Source: Paenalcaligenes suwonensis (GTDB taxonomy: Bacteria; Pseudomonadota; Gammaproteobacteria; Burkholderiales; Burkholderiaceae_B). Taken from it: DNA of 64,000 nt. Both the position numbers and the translations under genes were made by a program. Below the pieces are notes generated by a model, which saw only the letters and a program-made list of their open reading frames with translations, searched no databases and was not told the origin of the DNA. Position 1 is the stretch's first letter. Every line of letters starts with the position of its first letter. The DNA lies in assembly GCF_011290505.1 (NCBI RefSeq), contig NZ_JAANPV010000002.1, forward strand, positions 62,001 to 126,000. Reading direction: 5' to 3'. Shown in pieces: positions 40,251-49,184 of this stretch.

Positions 40251-41576
40251 CTATAGCCAGCCAGTCAGTCGTGGGAACCACAAGGTTACTTCAGGAATGA
40301 AGGTAATAATCATCAAGAAGGTTAGCCCTGTTAACAGCCATGGAATGGTGGACTTGGTGACTTCCGTTAACCCTAGCTTCGATATACTCGACGCCACATA
40401 GAGGTTTAACCCCACCGGCGGTGTAGCCAAGCCAATCTCCATATTGACCACCAGCATGATCCCGAAGTGAACAGGGTCCATGCCCAGCTTCATGGCTACC
40501 GGGAACAAAATAGGCGCCATGATCAGAATCAGACCAGACGGCTCCATCACCATACCAATAATCAGCAGCAACACGTTCACGAACAGCAAGAATGCAATCA
40601 AGCCCATGCCTTGATCCACAATCCATGCCGCAATGTTTTGCGGAATTTGCTCAGAGGTTAAGATGAAGGCAAACATCACGGCGTTGGTAATGATGTACAG
40701 CAGCATCGCACTCATCGCTGCCGATTCCAACACAATCTTACGCACGTCTTTAAGCTTAACGTCTTTGTATACCCAGACAGCGATCACAAACGCGTATACC
40801 GCACTGATGGCCGCAGCTTCAGTAGGTGTAAACACACCACTGTAAATACCGCCCATCACCACTACCACCAGCATCAGACCCCAAACGGAATCTTTAAAGG
40901 CAGCCCAACGCTCGCGCATGCTGGCTTTAGGCATACGTGGGTAATCCAACTTCCATGCACGATACATGGTGGTCATACCCAGCATACATGCCAAGATCAA
41001 ACCGGGCACCACACCCGCGATAAACAACTGACCAATTGACGCTGTACCTACTCGCACACCATCTGGGCCTTCAACCATCATGCCACTGGTCGCTACCGCG
41101 TACATCACCATCACAATAGAGGGTGGCAGCAAGATACCCAGACCGCCTGAGGTAGACACAATACCGGTACCAAACTGCAGTGGATAACCTTGTTTGGCCA
41201 TCGCGGGAATCATGATGGAACCAATCGCAGCAACCGTCGCAGGAGACGAACCACTAATGGATGCAAACAGAGCACATGCCAATACGGCAGCCAACCCCAT
41301 ACCACCGGGCAAGTGACCCACCATTGAGGACGCAAATCGGATCATCCGCTGCGCCACCCCGCCATGCGTTAAAAAGCCCCCCGCCAAGATAAAGAACGGG
41401 ATCGCCATGATCTCAAACTTCTCAATACCGGTGAACAGCTTGAGAGCAATACTGTCCATGGGCACGCTGGTCATGGTGAACAAGAACGTCATCACCGTCA
41501 GACCTAGCGCAATGGATACCGGCATCCCAGTGAGCAGCAGTACGCCTAGCAACGCGAAAATAATAAAACTGGTCAT
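40251..41576 (-). CDS. dctM: TRAP transporter large permease (DctM type)
   Basis: 441 residues, about twelve membrane helices. It is the proton/sodium-coupled membrane part of a tripartite periplasmic transporter. Family blocks: FFILAGGFLTHGGVAQRMI, GMGLAAVLACALFASISGSSPATVAAIGSIMIPAM, GTGIVSTSGGLGILLPPSI, TPTEAAAISAVYA, and the end block GLATPPVGLNLYVASSI. Its start overlaps the dctQ stop by 4 bases. Substrate class inferred from DctP and the adjacent two-component system. Confidence 0.93.
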   Translation of the reverse strand: MTSFIIFALLGVLLLTGMPVSIALGLTVMTFLFTMTSVPMDSIALKLFTGIEKFEIMAIPFFILAGGFLTHGGVAQRMIRFASSMVGHLPGGMGLAAVLACALFASISGSSPATVAAIGSIMIPAMAKQGYPLQFGTGIVSTSGGLGILLPPSIVMVMYAVATSGMMVEGPDGVRVGTASIGQLFIAGVVPGLILACMLGMTTMYRAWKLDYPRMPKASMRERWAAFKDSVWGLMLVVVVMGGIYSGVFTPTEAAAISAVYAFVIAVWVYKDVKLKDVRKIVLESAAMSAMLLYIITNAVMFAFILTSEQIPQNIAAWIVDQGMGLIAFLLFVNVLLLIIGMVMEPSGLILIMAPILFPVAMKLGMDPVHFGIMLVVNMEIGLATPPVGLNLYVASSISKLGLTEVTKSTIPWLLTGLTFLMIITFIPEVTLWFPRLTGWL

Positions 41577-42193
41577 GCGGATTCTCCGTCTTTCCTCATA
41601 TCATCCAACCACTCTTCGCCAGGCTCTTCATGCTCGTACTCACCCTTGGTCAAGAATGCGTACAACGCCTGCAAGAAACGGAAACACATCAACGCGGAAC
41701 CCGCTGGTACAGCAAGGTAGACAATCCACACTGGTACTTCTAAGTCAGCCGATACCTGGGCTGTTTGGCTGATGTCATACACAAAGCTGCCACCAATCCA
41801 TGCCACCAACGCGGTAAACAGCACACCGCCCAGCAACGAGATCACGATCAATACTTTGCGTTTGCTGGGTGACACCGCGTTCACCAGCACGTCCACACCC
41901 ACGTGAATACCTGTACGTACACCGTACGCTGCACCAAACTTTGCCATCCAGACAAACAGGTAAATACACAACTCTTGCGCCCACAGCATATTCACGCTCA
42001 CTACCGAACGGTAGGCAGAGCGCAGCATGGATGCCAACTGTGGATAATCATGTGATCTGGACCACGCGACCATATCCGCCAGCAAAGACACTGAGTAACG
42101 CTGCGTCACGGCGACGAAAATAATCAGCACGGCCGCAATCATTAATAAAGAGATAAAAATCTCTTCAAACTTATCTAAAAAACGTAGAAACAT
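41573..42193 (-). CDS. dctQ: TRAP transporter small permease (DctQ type)
   Basis: 206 residues with four membrane helices, the usual plan for the small TRAP subunit that binds the large one. Marks: RFLDKFEEIFISLLMIAAVLIIF at the N-terminus, WAQELCIYLFVWMAKFGAAYGVRTGIHVGVDVL, the conserved W-E-E-like block in helix two, and the C-terminal helix with GSALMCFRFLQALYAF. A charged tail follows. Translationally coupled to dctM. Confidence 0.92.
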   Translation of the reverse strand: MFLRFLDKFEEIFISLLMIAAVLIIFVAVTQRYSVSLLADMVAWSRSHDYPQLASMLRSAYRSVVSVNMLWAQELCIYLFVWMAKFGAAYGVRTGIHVGVDVLVNAVSPSKRKVLIVISLLGGVLFTALVAWIGGSFVYDISQTAQVSADLEVPVWIVYLAVPAGSALMCFRFLQALYAFLTKGEYEHEEPGEEWLDDMRKDGESA

Positions 42194-42289
42194 GGCTTCT
42201 CCGAGACCTGTATACCCCGCGTAGCACTGCCATCGCGGGGTGTGGTCAAGCCTATAAGATGTGGTCTATACCACCGACCTGAAAACCAG

Positions 42290-42314
42290 AAAAACTGGCG
42301 CTGTCTCGCGCCAG
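42290..42314 (-). terminator. Attenuating terminator between dctP and dctQ
   Basis: On the minus strand CTGGCGC and GCGCCAG form a 7-bp stem, followed by TTTTTC, directly after the dctP stop. A second GC-rich hairpin (ACCCCGCG/CGCGGGGT, 42214-42241) lies before dctQ. Both fit a higher level of DctP than of the membrane subunits. Confidence 0.75.
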
Positions 42315-42329
42315 CTCATCATTTGGTTT

Positions 42330-43316
42330 TTATTCAACAGCTTTGTAAACCGCGTCAATGGTTTCCTGACCAATACGGGAAGCCATTTGCTCATGCACAG
42401 GACGCAACTGTGTGATCCACTCTTGACGCTCTTCGTCGGTCAAATCGTAGAACGTGGTTTTGCCAGAGGCTTTCATCGCTGCCAACGACTCATCGTTTTC
42501 TTGCTGAGCGATCTCGTTTGCGTACTCGGTGGCTTCTTCCATCGCACGCTCTAACTGAGTACGTGTTTCTTCATCCAAGCCTTCCCAGAACTTCTTGTTC
42601 ACGATAACGGCATAACCCAAGTAACCGTGATTAGAGTTGGTAGCGTGCTTTTGCACCTCGTGCATTTTCTGGGTGTACATGTTGGATGGTGGGTTCTCGG
42701 TACCATCTACCACACCGGTTTGCAGGCCTTGGTACACCTCGGAGAACGCCATTACTTGTGGCACGGCATCCAATGCTTGCATCTGGGCTTCCAATACTTT
42801 GGAAGACTGAATACGCATTTTCAGGCCTAGGAAATCATCCGGTGTGTGCAAAGGAGAGTTTGCACTCATGACTTTGAAACCGTTATCCCAATAGGCCAAA
42901 CCTTTAATACCTTTTGGCTCTAGCTTAGCCAATAAGTCTTTACCTACTTGACCATTAGTGACTTTACGCAGATCGTCTTTGCTTTCAAAGATAAAAGGCA
43001 AATCGAATACTTCAAATTCGCGCACGCCCAACGGACCAAACTTAGCCAAGGAAGGAGCCAACATTTGTACAGCACCTAATTGCAAGGCTTCCAGTTCCTC
43101 TTTATCCTTGTAAAGCTGCGAGTTTGGATAGACCTCAACCACTACGTTACCGCCGGTATACTCTTCGGCCAGTTGTTTGAAACGATCAGCACCCTTACCT
43201 TTAGGTGTGTCAGGAGCTACAACGTGACTGAATTTGATCACCAGCGGATCAGCCGCCCATGCGCTGGTAGCCATTAGTGCTGAAGCAACCAGTGTCAGCG
43301 TAAAGATCTTTTTCAT
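42330..43316 (-). CDS. dctP: TRAP transporter substrate-binding protein (DctP family)
   Basis: 328 residues from MKKIFTLTLVASALMATSAWA, a typical signal peptide ending at AWA; GGAGGAG lies 6 bases upstream. Periplasmic binding protein of the DctP family: IKFSHVVAPDTPKGKGADRFKQL, the ligand-carboxylate arginine in GLKMRIQSSKVLEAQMQALDA, FSEVYQGLQTGVVDGTENPPSN. These features fit the C4-dicarboxylate (succinate, malate, fumarate) group. First gene of the dctPQM unit, divergent from the sensor kinase. Confidence 0.93.
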   Translation of the reverse strand: MKKIFTLTLVASALMATSAWAADPLVIKFSHVVAPDTPKGKGADRFKQLAEEYTGGNVVVEVYPNSQLYKDKEELEALQLGAVQMLAPSLAKFGPLGVREFEVFDLPFIFESKDDLRKVTNGQVGKDLLAKLEPKGIKGLAYWDNGFKVMSANSPLHTPDDFLGLKMRIQSSKVLEAQMQALDAVPQVMAFSEVYQGLQTGVVDGTENPPSNMYTQKMHEVQKHATNSNHGYLGYAVIVNKKFWEGLDEETRTQLERAMEEATEYANEIAQQENDESLAAMKASGKTTFYDLTDEERQEWITQLRPVHEQMASRIGQETIDAVYKAVE

Positions 43317-43433
43317 TCTTTCTCCTCCATGACCCTGCAGGTCTATTTGCAAGTGTTATAAAAAACAGATAACCCGCAGAGTAAAAATATTTTTCCCCTT
43401 CCTCTATTGTGGAAATCCGAAGTAAGCACCTAT

Positions 43434-45395
43434 ATGCGTATTTTTAGCAGCACTTTTCAGGGTAAACACCTAAGCGGTTCATCCAGGTTTAATGCCTTTA
43501 TGAGCTACGCGCCTATTTTGGCTATAGTCATTATCGTGATTTTAATTACGCTGTTTATTCTGTTATTACGCAAAGATAGGGTGGATGAATTACGTACCAA
43601 ACTGATTGAAGATGCATTATGGGTAGAACAAAACTTGTTTTTCCAGCTACGTACGCATGAAGAAAACGTAGAACGACTTGCCCAAGAAATCAGCAAAGGC
43701 CAAGACCCCGACGTCCTGCTTACCCGCTTGCAGCACGTCAAAGACATACACCCTGAGTTGCAAATCATCAGTTGGTTTGACGTGCAGCGTGACGAACCGC
43801 TGACCTTGCCGCGTGGCTATAACGCTCAATCACCTACCAACCCTCTACCGCGCTTTAAAAGCTGGTTTCCTGCTCGTAAAGACGACCAATTAAACGAAGT
43901 CCTAGTCGATTTCCAAGCACCTATTTTTGGGGCCAACAACCAGCCTACGGGCTTGCTGCGTACCTCGCTGTCGCTCAACCAACTACTCACTAGCCAAATA
44001 CCCTGGTGGGTGGCCGGTCAGTACGAGATTGTCTTGGTGGACAACAACAGCGACCGAGTTATTGCACGGCGCGTGAACACGGCACTTAAAACCAGCGAAC
44101 TCAGCTACAGCATGTCGGTAGATCCGCCCTTACATGGCGTTCGCCTACAGTTAAAACCCTACACCTCTGGCTCTACCTCTACCCAAACCCTACTCATCAT
44201 TGTGATTGTGGGGCTGGCCATTTTTGCCATCATCAGTTTATTGGTGCAGTACTACTATGCCCGTAAGCGCCAGCAAGCCGAACAAGCGTTACTGGATGAG
44301 CAAAACTTCCGGCGAGCCATGGAAAACTCCATGACCACGGGCATGCGTGCTCGCGATCTCAATGGCCGCATTTTGTATGTGAATCCGGCTTTTTGTCAGT
44401 TAGTGGGTTGGAAAGCTGACGAAATTATTGGTCTGTCGCCCCCCATGCCCTGGTGGCCGCCCGATATGGTGAACGAGACCCTAGATAGGCACTATCAACA
44501 AAACCGCATGCCTACCGCTCAAAGCTTTGAGACACGCTTCCAGCACCGTGATGGTTCTATCTTAGACATACAAGTGCATGAAGCCCCCTTGATTAACAAT
44601 CAAGGCAGACACATGGGTTGGATGGGTTCCATTATTGATATTTCTTCGCGTAAAGCGCAGGAAGAGCGCACCAGCCAACAAGCCGAGCAATTACAAAAGA
44701 CAGCACACTTAATGAGTATGGGAGAGGTCGCCTCTACCCTTGCTCACGAGCTCAACCAGCCCTTATCTGCTGTGGCCAGTTATGCGGCGGGTTGCCTAAA
44801 CCTATTAGAAGACGGCGAGACAATCAGTCACGATGACTTACGTAGCGGATTAGAAAGCCTAGCAGCCCAAAACCGACGCGCTGGCGAAATCGTGCGCCGC
44901 ACGAACGACTTTGTGCGCAAGCGTGACCCGTTGCTGAAACTCGAGGAACTGCGCCCCATTATTTTGGATAGCCTAAGCTTTATTCATAACGAGCTGCTGA
45001 AACATAAAGTACGCACCACCCTAGACCTCCCCGAGGCTAACCTCTATGTCATGGCGGATCGCATCATGATTGAACAGGTACTGTTCAACTTATTACGAAA
45101 TGCGCTAGAGGCACTCAAGAACCAACCAATGGATCAGCGTAAAATAGATATCAACGTACAAACACGAGGCCAACACGCATTAATTGCCGTCAGCGATCAA
45201 GGCCCTGGTGTTGCTGCTGACATGGTGCCTTTGCTGTTCCAGCCTTTCTCTACCAATAAAACCAACGGAATGGGTATAGGCTTAAATATTTGCCGATCCA
45301 TTATCGAACTTCACCGTGGCACGCTGTGGTATGAAACGCCTGCCACTCACGGTGCCACCTTTGTCTTTACCTTACCGCTTGCCAAACATGACTGA
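43434..45395 (+). CDS. dctS: Sensor histidine kinase, DctS-like
   Basis: 653 residues from MRIFSSTFQGKHLSG; a TTG nine codons upstream is possible. Two transmembrane helices (about 25-46 and 252-275) bracket a periplasmic sensor domain. A PAS domain (about 288-408) and the kinase core follow: phospho-acceptor H438 in STLAHELNQPLSAV, N box NLLRNALEAL, and G boxes DQGPGVAAD and GMGIGLNICRSI. Its place, divergent to dctPQM, and its pairing with a FixJ-type regulator match DctS/DctR of Rhodobacter capsulatus. Gene name is by analogy. Overlaps the regulator gene by 8 bases. Confidence 0.88.
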   Translation: MRIFSSTFQGKHLSGSSRFNAFMSYAPILAIVIIVILITLFILLLRKDRVDELRTKLIEDALWVEQNLFFQLRTHEENVERLAQEISKGQDPDVLLTRLQHVKDIHPELQIISWFDVQRDEPLTLPRGYNAQSPTNPLPRFKSWFPARKDDQLNEVLVDFQAPIFGANNQPTGLLRTSLSLNQLLTSQIPWWVAGQYEIVLVDNNSDRVIARRVNTALKTSELSYSMSVDPPLHGVRLQLKPYTSGSTSTQTLLIIVIVGLAIFAIISLLVQYYYARKRQQAEQALLDEQNFRRAMENSMTTGMRARDLNGRILYVNPAFCQLVGWKADEIIGLSPPMPWWPPDMVNETLDRHYQQNRMPTAQSFETRFQHRDGSILDIQVHEAPLINNQGRHMGWMGSIIDISSRKAQEERTSQQAEQLQKTAHLMSMGEVASTLAHELNQPLSAVASYAAGCLNLLEDGETISHDDLRSGLESLAAQNRRAGEIVRRTNDFVRKRDPLLKLEELRPIILDSLSFIHNELLKHKVRTTLDLPEANLYVMADRIMIEQVLFNLLRNALEALKNQPMDQRKIDINVQTRGQHALIAVSDQGPGVAADMVPLLFQPFSTNKTNGMGIGLNICRSIIELHRGTLWYETPATHGATFVFTLPLAKHD

Positions 45396-46029
45396 CGCAC
45401 GTTCACCAGCCATCGTACACATTATTGATGATGATCAGGCTATACGAGATGCCCTAGCATGGTTGTTTAAAACCCGTAAAGTTCCTACCGAACAGTGGGA
45501 CTCAGGCGAGAGCTTTTTACAAGCTTGGCACCCAGAGCTCAACGGCTGTTTACTGTTAGACATCCGTATGGAAGGCTTATCGGGTTTAGAAGTGTTTGAT
45601 CAACTTTGCGAAAAAGGGGCCACCCAACCGGTGATTTTCCTGACAGGGCACGGCGATTTACCCATGGCAGTAGCATCGTTAAAGCGTGGTGCGGTGGATT
45701 TTATTGAAAAGCCGTTCAACGACAATGAACTGGTGGATAGAGTGCTAGAGGTGCTGCACACCTACCAGCTTAACCGTGACGAACAACAACGTCAGCAACA
45801 ATGGAACGATAAGCTAGCCTCATTATCATCACGCGAAAAACAAGTACTACAGCTAGCACTGCAAGGCATGCTGAACAAGCAAATAGCCGAAATGCTAGAC
45901 GTGAGCATGCGCACCATCGAAGTGCACCGCGCCCGTATTTTAGAAAAAACCGGCACCAAAAATCTCTTAGAACTTGCACGCATCTGTGGGAACGAAAGCT
46001 TCTTGATTGAAGATAACCTCGAATCATGA
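45388..46029 (+). CDS. dctR: FixJ/NarL-type response regulator, DctR-like
   Basis: 213 residues from MTDARSPAIVHIIDDDQAIRDAL; the ATG lies within the end of the kinase gene. Receiver domain with acidic pocket DDD and phospho-acceptor D58 in CLLLDIRMEGLSG, the switch threonine in FLTGHGDL, and lysine in FIEKPF. The C-terminal LuxR-type helix-turn-helix is SSREKQVLQLALQGMLNKQIAEMLDVSMRTIEVHRARILEK-like. Probably activates the dctPQM promoter on dicarboxylate sensing (inference from context). Confidence 0.9.
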   Translation: MTDARSPAIVHIIDDDQAIRDALAWLFKTRKVPTEQWDSGESFLQAWHPELNGCLLLDIRMEGLSGLEVFDQLCEKGATQPVIFLTGHGDLPMAVASLKRGAVDFIEKPFNDNELVDRVLEVLHTYQLNRDEQQRQQQWNDKLASLSSREKQVLQLALQGMLNKQIAEMLDVSMRTIEVHRARILEKTGTKNLLELARICGNESFLIEDNLES

Positions 46030-46109
46030 GCGACTTCAATGCTCTACTGAAATGACATGCCTATAATAGGGCAACCCTGTAGATTAACTTCTAGTATCTG
46101 TTTCACATC

Positions 46110-46646
46110 ATGGCGAATTCTTCTTCCCCCACCGGTTTCGGTATTCCCGGCTCTGACGCCCGTTTGAGTCACCTTGACGAAAGTGGCAGTGTTCGCATGG
46201 TGGATATCAGCCATAAAAACCTCAGCGCACGTTCGGCAACCGCTTATGGCCGTGTGCGTTTGGGTGAGCACGCTTTCGCTCTACTTTCAGCCCAAGACAA
46301 CGCCAAAGGCGAAGTACTCACCACCGCGCACATTGCTGGTATTCAAGCCGCCAAGCGTTGTGCTGACCTGATCCCGTTATGCCATAGTTTGCCCTTGGCT
46401 GTGGTGACGATTGAGTTCACAGTAGACGCCCCCAGCCGCAGTGTCATTATTCATGCCACCTGCAAAACCACACACGGTACTGGGGTGGAAATGGAAGCCA
46501 TGACCGCGTGTAGCGTCGCTGCCCTCACCATTTACGACATGTGTAAAGCGGCCGATAAAGGCATCGTGATCGAAACCCTGCGCCTGCTGCACAAGTCTGG
46601 CGGCAAAAGCGGTGAATGGCACGCTTCGGAGTCCTCTCATGACTAA
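46110..46646 (+). CDS. moaC: Cyclic pyranopterin monophosphate synthase
   Basis: Second enzyme step of molybdopterin synthesis, acting on the MoaA product. 178 residues, with about 15 extra at the N-terminus (MANSSSPTGFGIPGSDARL). Family core: LSHLDESGSVRMVDIS, CADLIPLCHSLPL, TTHGTGVEMEAMTA, and YDMCKAADKGI. A TATAAT hexamer at 46062-46067 may be the -10 box, though no matching -35 is clear. Head of moaC-moaD-moaE-moeA; its stop overlaps moaD by 8 bases. Confidence 0.95.
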   Translation: MANSSSPTGFGIPGSDARLSHLDESGSVRMVDISHKNLSARSATAYGRVRLGEHAFALLSAQDNAKGEVLTTAHIAGIQAAKRCADLIPLCHSLPLAVVTIEFTVDAPSRSVIIHATCKTTHGTGVEMEAMTACSVAALTIYDMCKAADKGIVIETLRLLHKSGGKSGEWHASESSHD

Positions 46647-46896
46647 TACTTCCTCGATTTCCGTGCTGTACTTTGCCCAAGTGGCAGAACTGGTAGGCAC
46701 GCGCCAAGAAACTTGGCCGCTATCAGAAAGCCTGACCGTAGAACATTGGCTAGAGCAATTAATTGCTCGCTACCCACAGCTCTCGCCCTTACACCGCCGT
46801 CTAAAAATTGCGGTTAACCAAGAGTACGCACACAAACAAACCGTCATACACGCCGGCAATGAAGTTGCCGTGTTTGAGCCTGTTACCGGAGGCTAA
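46639..46896 (+). CDS. moaD: Molybdopterin synthase sulfur carrier subunit
   Basis: 85 residues from MTNTSSISVLYFAQVAELVG, with the ATG inside the end of moaC. Ubiquitin-like beta-grasp protein whose C-terminal VTGG carries the thiocarboxylate used by MoaE. AVNQEYAHKQTVIHAGNEVAVFEPVTGG is the standard ending. Two bases separate it from moaE. Confidence 0.94.
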   Translation: MTNTSSISVLYFAQVAELVGTRQETWPLSESLTVEHWLEQLIARYPQLSPLHRRLKIAVNQEYAHKQTVIHAGNEVAVFEPVTGG

Positions 46897-46898
46897 GC

Positions 46899-47357
46899 AT
46901 GGTCACCGTACAAGAAGCCGACTTCAACGCACAAGCGCTTATACAACAACTGTATGAACGACATGCTGGCCACACAGGAGCCTTGCTAAGCTTCATTGGC
47001 TACGTGCGTGACTACCAGCCAGAACATCCTACCGATGCCTTGATACTGGAACACTACCCGGGTATGTGTGAGCGCGAGATAGAAGCCATTTGTAGCCAAG
47101 CCAAAGAACGCTGGGACATTCTGGCTACTCGCGTGGTACACCGCGTTGGTACACTTCATCGCGACGAACAAATTGTGTTTGTAGCCGTCAGCAGCATCCA
47201 TCGTGGCGAGGCCTTTAAAGCCTGTGAATACATTATTGATGCGCTCAAAACTCGCGCCCCTTTTTGGAAGCGCGAACATCTGCAAGACGGTCAAAAAATC
47301 TGGGTACAGCAACACGAGTCTGATGCCCAAAAAACTGCTTTATGGGATAACGACTAA
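46899..47357 (+). CDS. moaE: Molybdopterin synthase catalytic subunit
   Basis: 152 residues. With MoaD it converts cyclic pyranopterin monophosphate into molybdopterin dithiolene. Family blocks: GALLSFIGYVRD, LILEHYPGMCEREIEAI, VVHRVGTLHRDEQIVFVAVSS, HRGEAFKACEYIID, and the catalytic-lysine region KTRAPFWKREHLQDG. Followed by moeA after 2 bases. Confidence 0.95.
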   Translation: MVTVQEADFNAQALIQQLYERHAGHTGALLSFIGYVRDYQPEHPTDALILEHYPGMCEREIEAICSQAKERWDILATRVVHRVGTLHRDEQIVFVAVSSIHRGEAFKACEYIIDALKTRAPFWKREHLQDGQKIWVQQHESDAQKTALWDND

Positions 47358-47359
47358 TC

Positions 47360-48571
47360 ATGAGCCTGCTCGACTTTGATATTGCCCAACAACGTTTAGT
47401 GGATGCTGGACAAGCACTGGAACGCACAGAATCGGTGTCGCTCCCACTGGCTCGTGGACGAGTACTGGCTGAAACACTAAACGCGGCGTTGAACATTCCC
47501 CCTGCGGACAACAGCGCAATGGATGGCTACGCTATCCGCTTTGCCGACTATCAAGCAGGCAAAGCATTGCCTATACAGCAACGCGTTTATGCCGGTGACG
47601 TACCGGAAGCCCTGCAAGCTGGCTACGCTGCCCGTCTGTTTACAGGCAGCCTGATTCCCGCCAACGCCGATACGGTTGTGATCCAAGAACTGTGCTCGGA
47701 AGAGAATAACCAACTGAGCATTTTGGAAGCCCCCATCAAAGGGCAGCACGTGCGCTATGCCGGTGAAGACATGGCCCAGCAACAACCTATTTTGCAACGT
47801 GGCACCTTGCTAGACAGTAGCCACATTGCGATGCTGGCGGCACAAGGCATCACTGACATACCTGTATATGGTCGCTTGCGTGTGGGTATTCTGACTACCG
47901 GAAACGAACTAACCGAACCCGGCCAAGCACTAAAAACCGGTCAAATCTACAACTCCAATGCGTCCATGTTGCGTGCCTTAGCAGAGGAAATGCACACAGA
48001 AGTCACACATGTTATCCATGCGCCTGACACCTTAGAGGCTATTCAAGCCGCTTTGGAAAAGCTAAGCCATGAATGCGATTTGGTGCTGACCGTAGGAGGT
48101 GTGTCGGTAGGTGATAAAGATTTGGTGAAACCCGCCATTGAAGCCGCAGGTGGGGAATTGCAACTGTGGAAAGTGCGTATGAAACCCGGTAAGCCGGTTG
48201 CACTCGCCAAACTGAACAACACACCTATTATTGGTTTACCCGGTAATCCTGTATCAGCGTATGCGGTATTTGCGTTAATGGTGACGCCGTTGGTGCGTGT
48301 GCTGCAAGGCCGCTCCCACGCACTGCCTCGTACCAGCTATGGCAAACTGGATTGCGAAACCACCTTGCATGGTACCCGTGAAGAGTTTTTGCGTGTACAA
48401 GCCATCACTCAAGACGATGGCTCACTGCATTTGTTGCCATACCCTCAGCAAGGTTCAGGCATTATCAGTTCCTTAGCATGGGCAACGGGATTGGCCCGCG
48501 TACCGGCCGATACCAATGTCACGCCAGGCACACAAGTGCGTTACTACGACTTTGCCCACTGGTGCGCCTAA
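47360..48571 (+). CDS. moeA: Molybdopterin molybdenumtransferase
   Basis: 403 residues. Inserts molybdate into adenylated molybdopterin. Visible blocks: PADNSAMDGYAIRFADY, GRVLAETL, the MoCF-like domain with LTTGNEL, TVGGVSVGDKDLVKPAIE and GLPGNPVSAYAVF, and a small C-terminal beta domain. Last of the plus-strand moa run. It converges with mobA across 18 bases. The adenylation enzyme (mogA/moaB) is not in the window. Confidence 0.95.
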   Translation: MSLLDFDIAQQRLVDAGQALERTESVSLPLARGRVLAETLNAALNIPPADNSAMDGYAIRFADYQAGKALPIQQRVYAGDVPEALQAGYAARLFTGSLIPANADTVVIQELCSEENNQLSILEAPIKGQHVRYAGEDMAQQQPILQRGTLLDSSHIAMLAAQGITDIPVYGRLRVGILTTGNELTEPGQALKTGQIYNSNASMLRALAEEMHTEVTHVIHAPDTLEAIQAALEKLSHECDLVLTVGGVSVGDKDLVKPAIEAAGGELQLWKVRMKPGKPVALAKLNNTPIIGLPGNPVSAYAVFALMVTPLVRVLQGRSHALPRTSYGKLDCETTLHGTREEFLRVQAITQDDGSLHLLPYPQQGSGIISSLAWATGLARVPADTNVTPGTQVRYYDFAHWCA

Positions 48572-48589
48572 GCCGCACACTATTGGCAG

Positions 48590-49183
48590 CTAGCGGCAAT
48601 ACGATTGCGCTTGCTGCCAATCTTCTGGCGTATTCACATTTAAGAACTCTGCTTCTACCGCTTTGCCAAAATGTACGGCTTTAGCCTGTACGTCCGCATA
48701 CCAGCTTTGTACCCTGCGCTGGCCTGCCGCCAAATAGCTTTCTAACGATGACGCCAAGTCGGTGCGAACGATAGCGCATAAGGGATGTGTTTGTGCGGCA
48801 CATGCATAATGCACAGACGTAGTCGGTGATTGCTTAGCCTGCTCGATCAGAGTGTGAATAACCTGAGCCGAGACAAAGGGGCTGTCTACAGGCAAGGTTA
48901 ACAAGTAATCGGCCTGACTACGACGCATCACCGCCAACATACCCGCTAACGGTCCTTGGCCTGCGTAGGCAGTATCGTCGCCCACCACATCACCCCACGC
49001 GGCATAGTCCGCCTGATGGCTATTGGCACTAATAAATAATTGTTGGCAGTGCGGCCGTAAACGCTGGGCTGCCAGCTCTGCGAAAGACAGACCTTCTAGG
49101 TTAAGCAAACCTTTATCTATCGCGCCCAATGCCTGCATGCGACGGGATTGCCCGCCTGCCAGAATGAGCCCATCTATACGCAT
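48590..49183 (-). CDS. mobA: Molybdenum cofactor guanylyltransferase
   Basis: 197 residues. Attaches GMP to molybdopterin to make the MGD form used by formate dehydrogenases. The N-terminal GTP-binding signature is GLILAGGQSRRMQALGAIDKGLLNL; LLTLPVDSPFV and FLNVNTPEDW complete the family pattern. The ATG at 49183 is preferred over a GTG at 49192 because AGGTGG lies just upstream. It begins 2 bases after the moaA stop, so the pair is one unit, directed against moaCDE-moeA. Confidence 0.93.
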   Translation of the reverse strand: MRIDGLILAGGQSRRMQALGAIDKGLLNLEGLSFAELAAQRLRPHCQQLFISANSHQADYAAWGDVVGDDTAYAGQGPLAGMLAVMRRSQADYLLTLPVDSPFVSAQVIHTLIEQAKQSPTTSVHYACAAQTHPLCAIVRTDLASSLESYLAAGQRRVQSWYADVQAKAVHFGKAVEAEFLNVNTPEDWQQAQSYCR

Positions 49184-49184
49184 A

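Noticed and set aside
46030-46109. Molybdenum cofactor riboswitch upstream of moaC or moaA
   Set aside because: The leaders are too short (80 bases before moaC, about 110 before moaA) and I see none of the conserved multi-stem structure.
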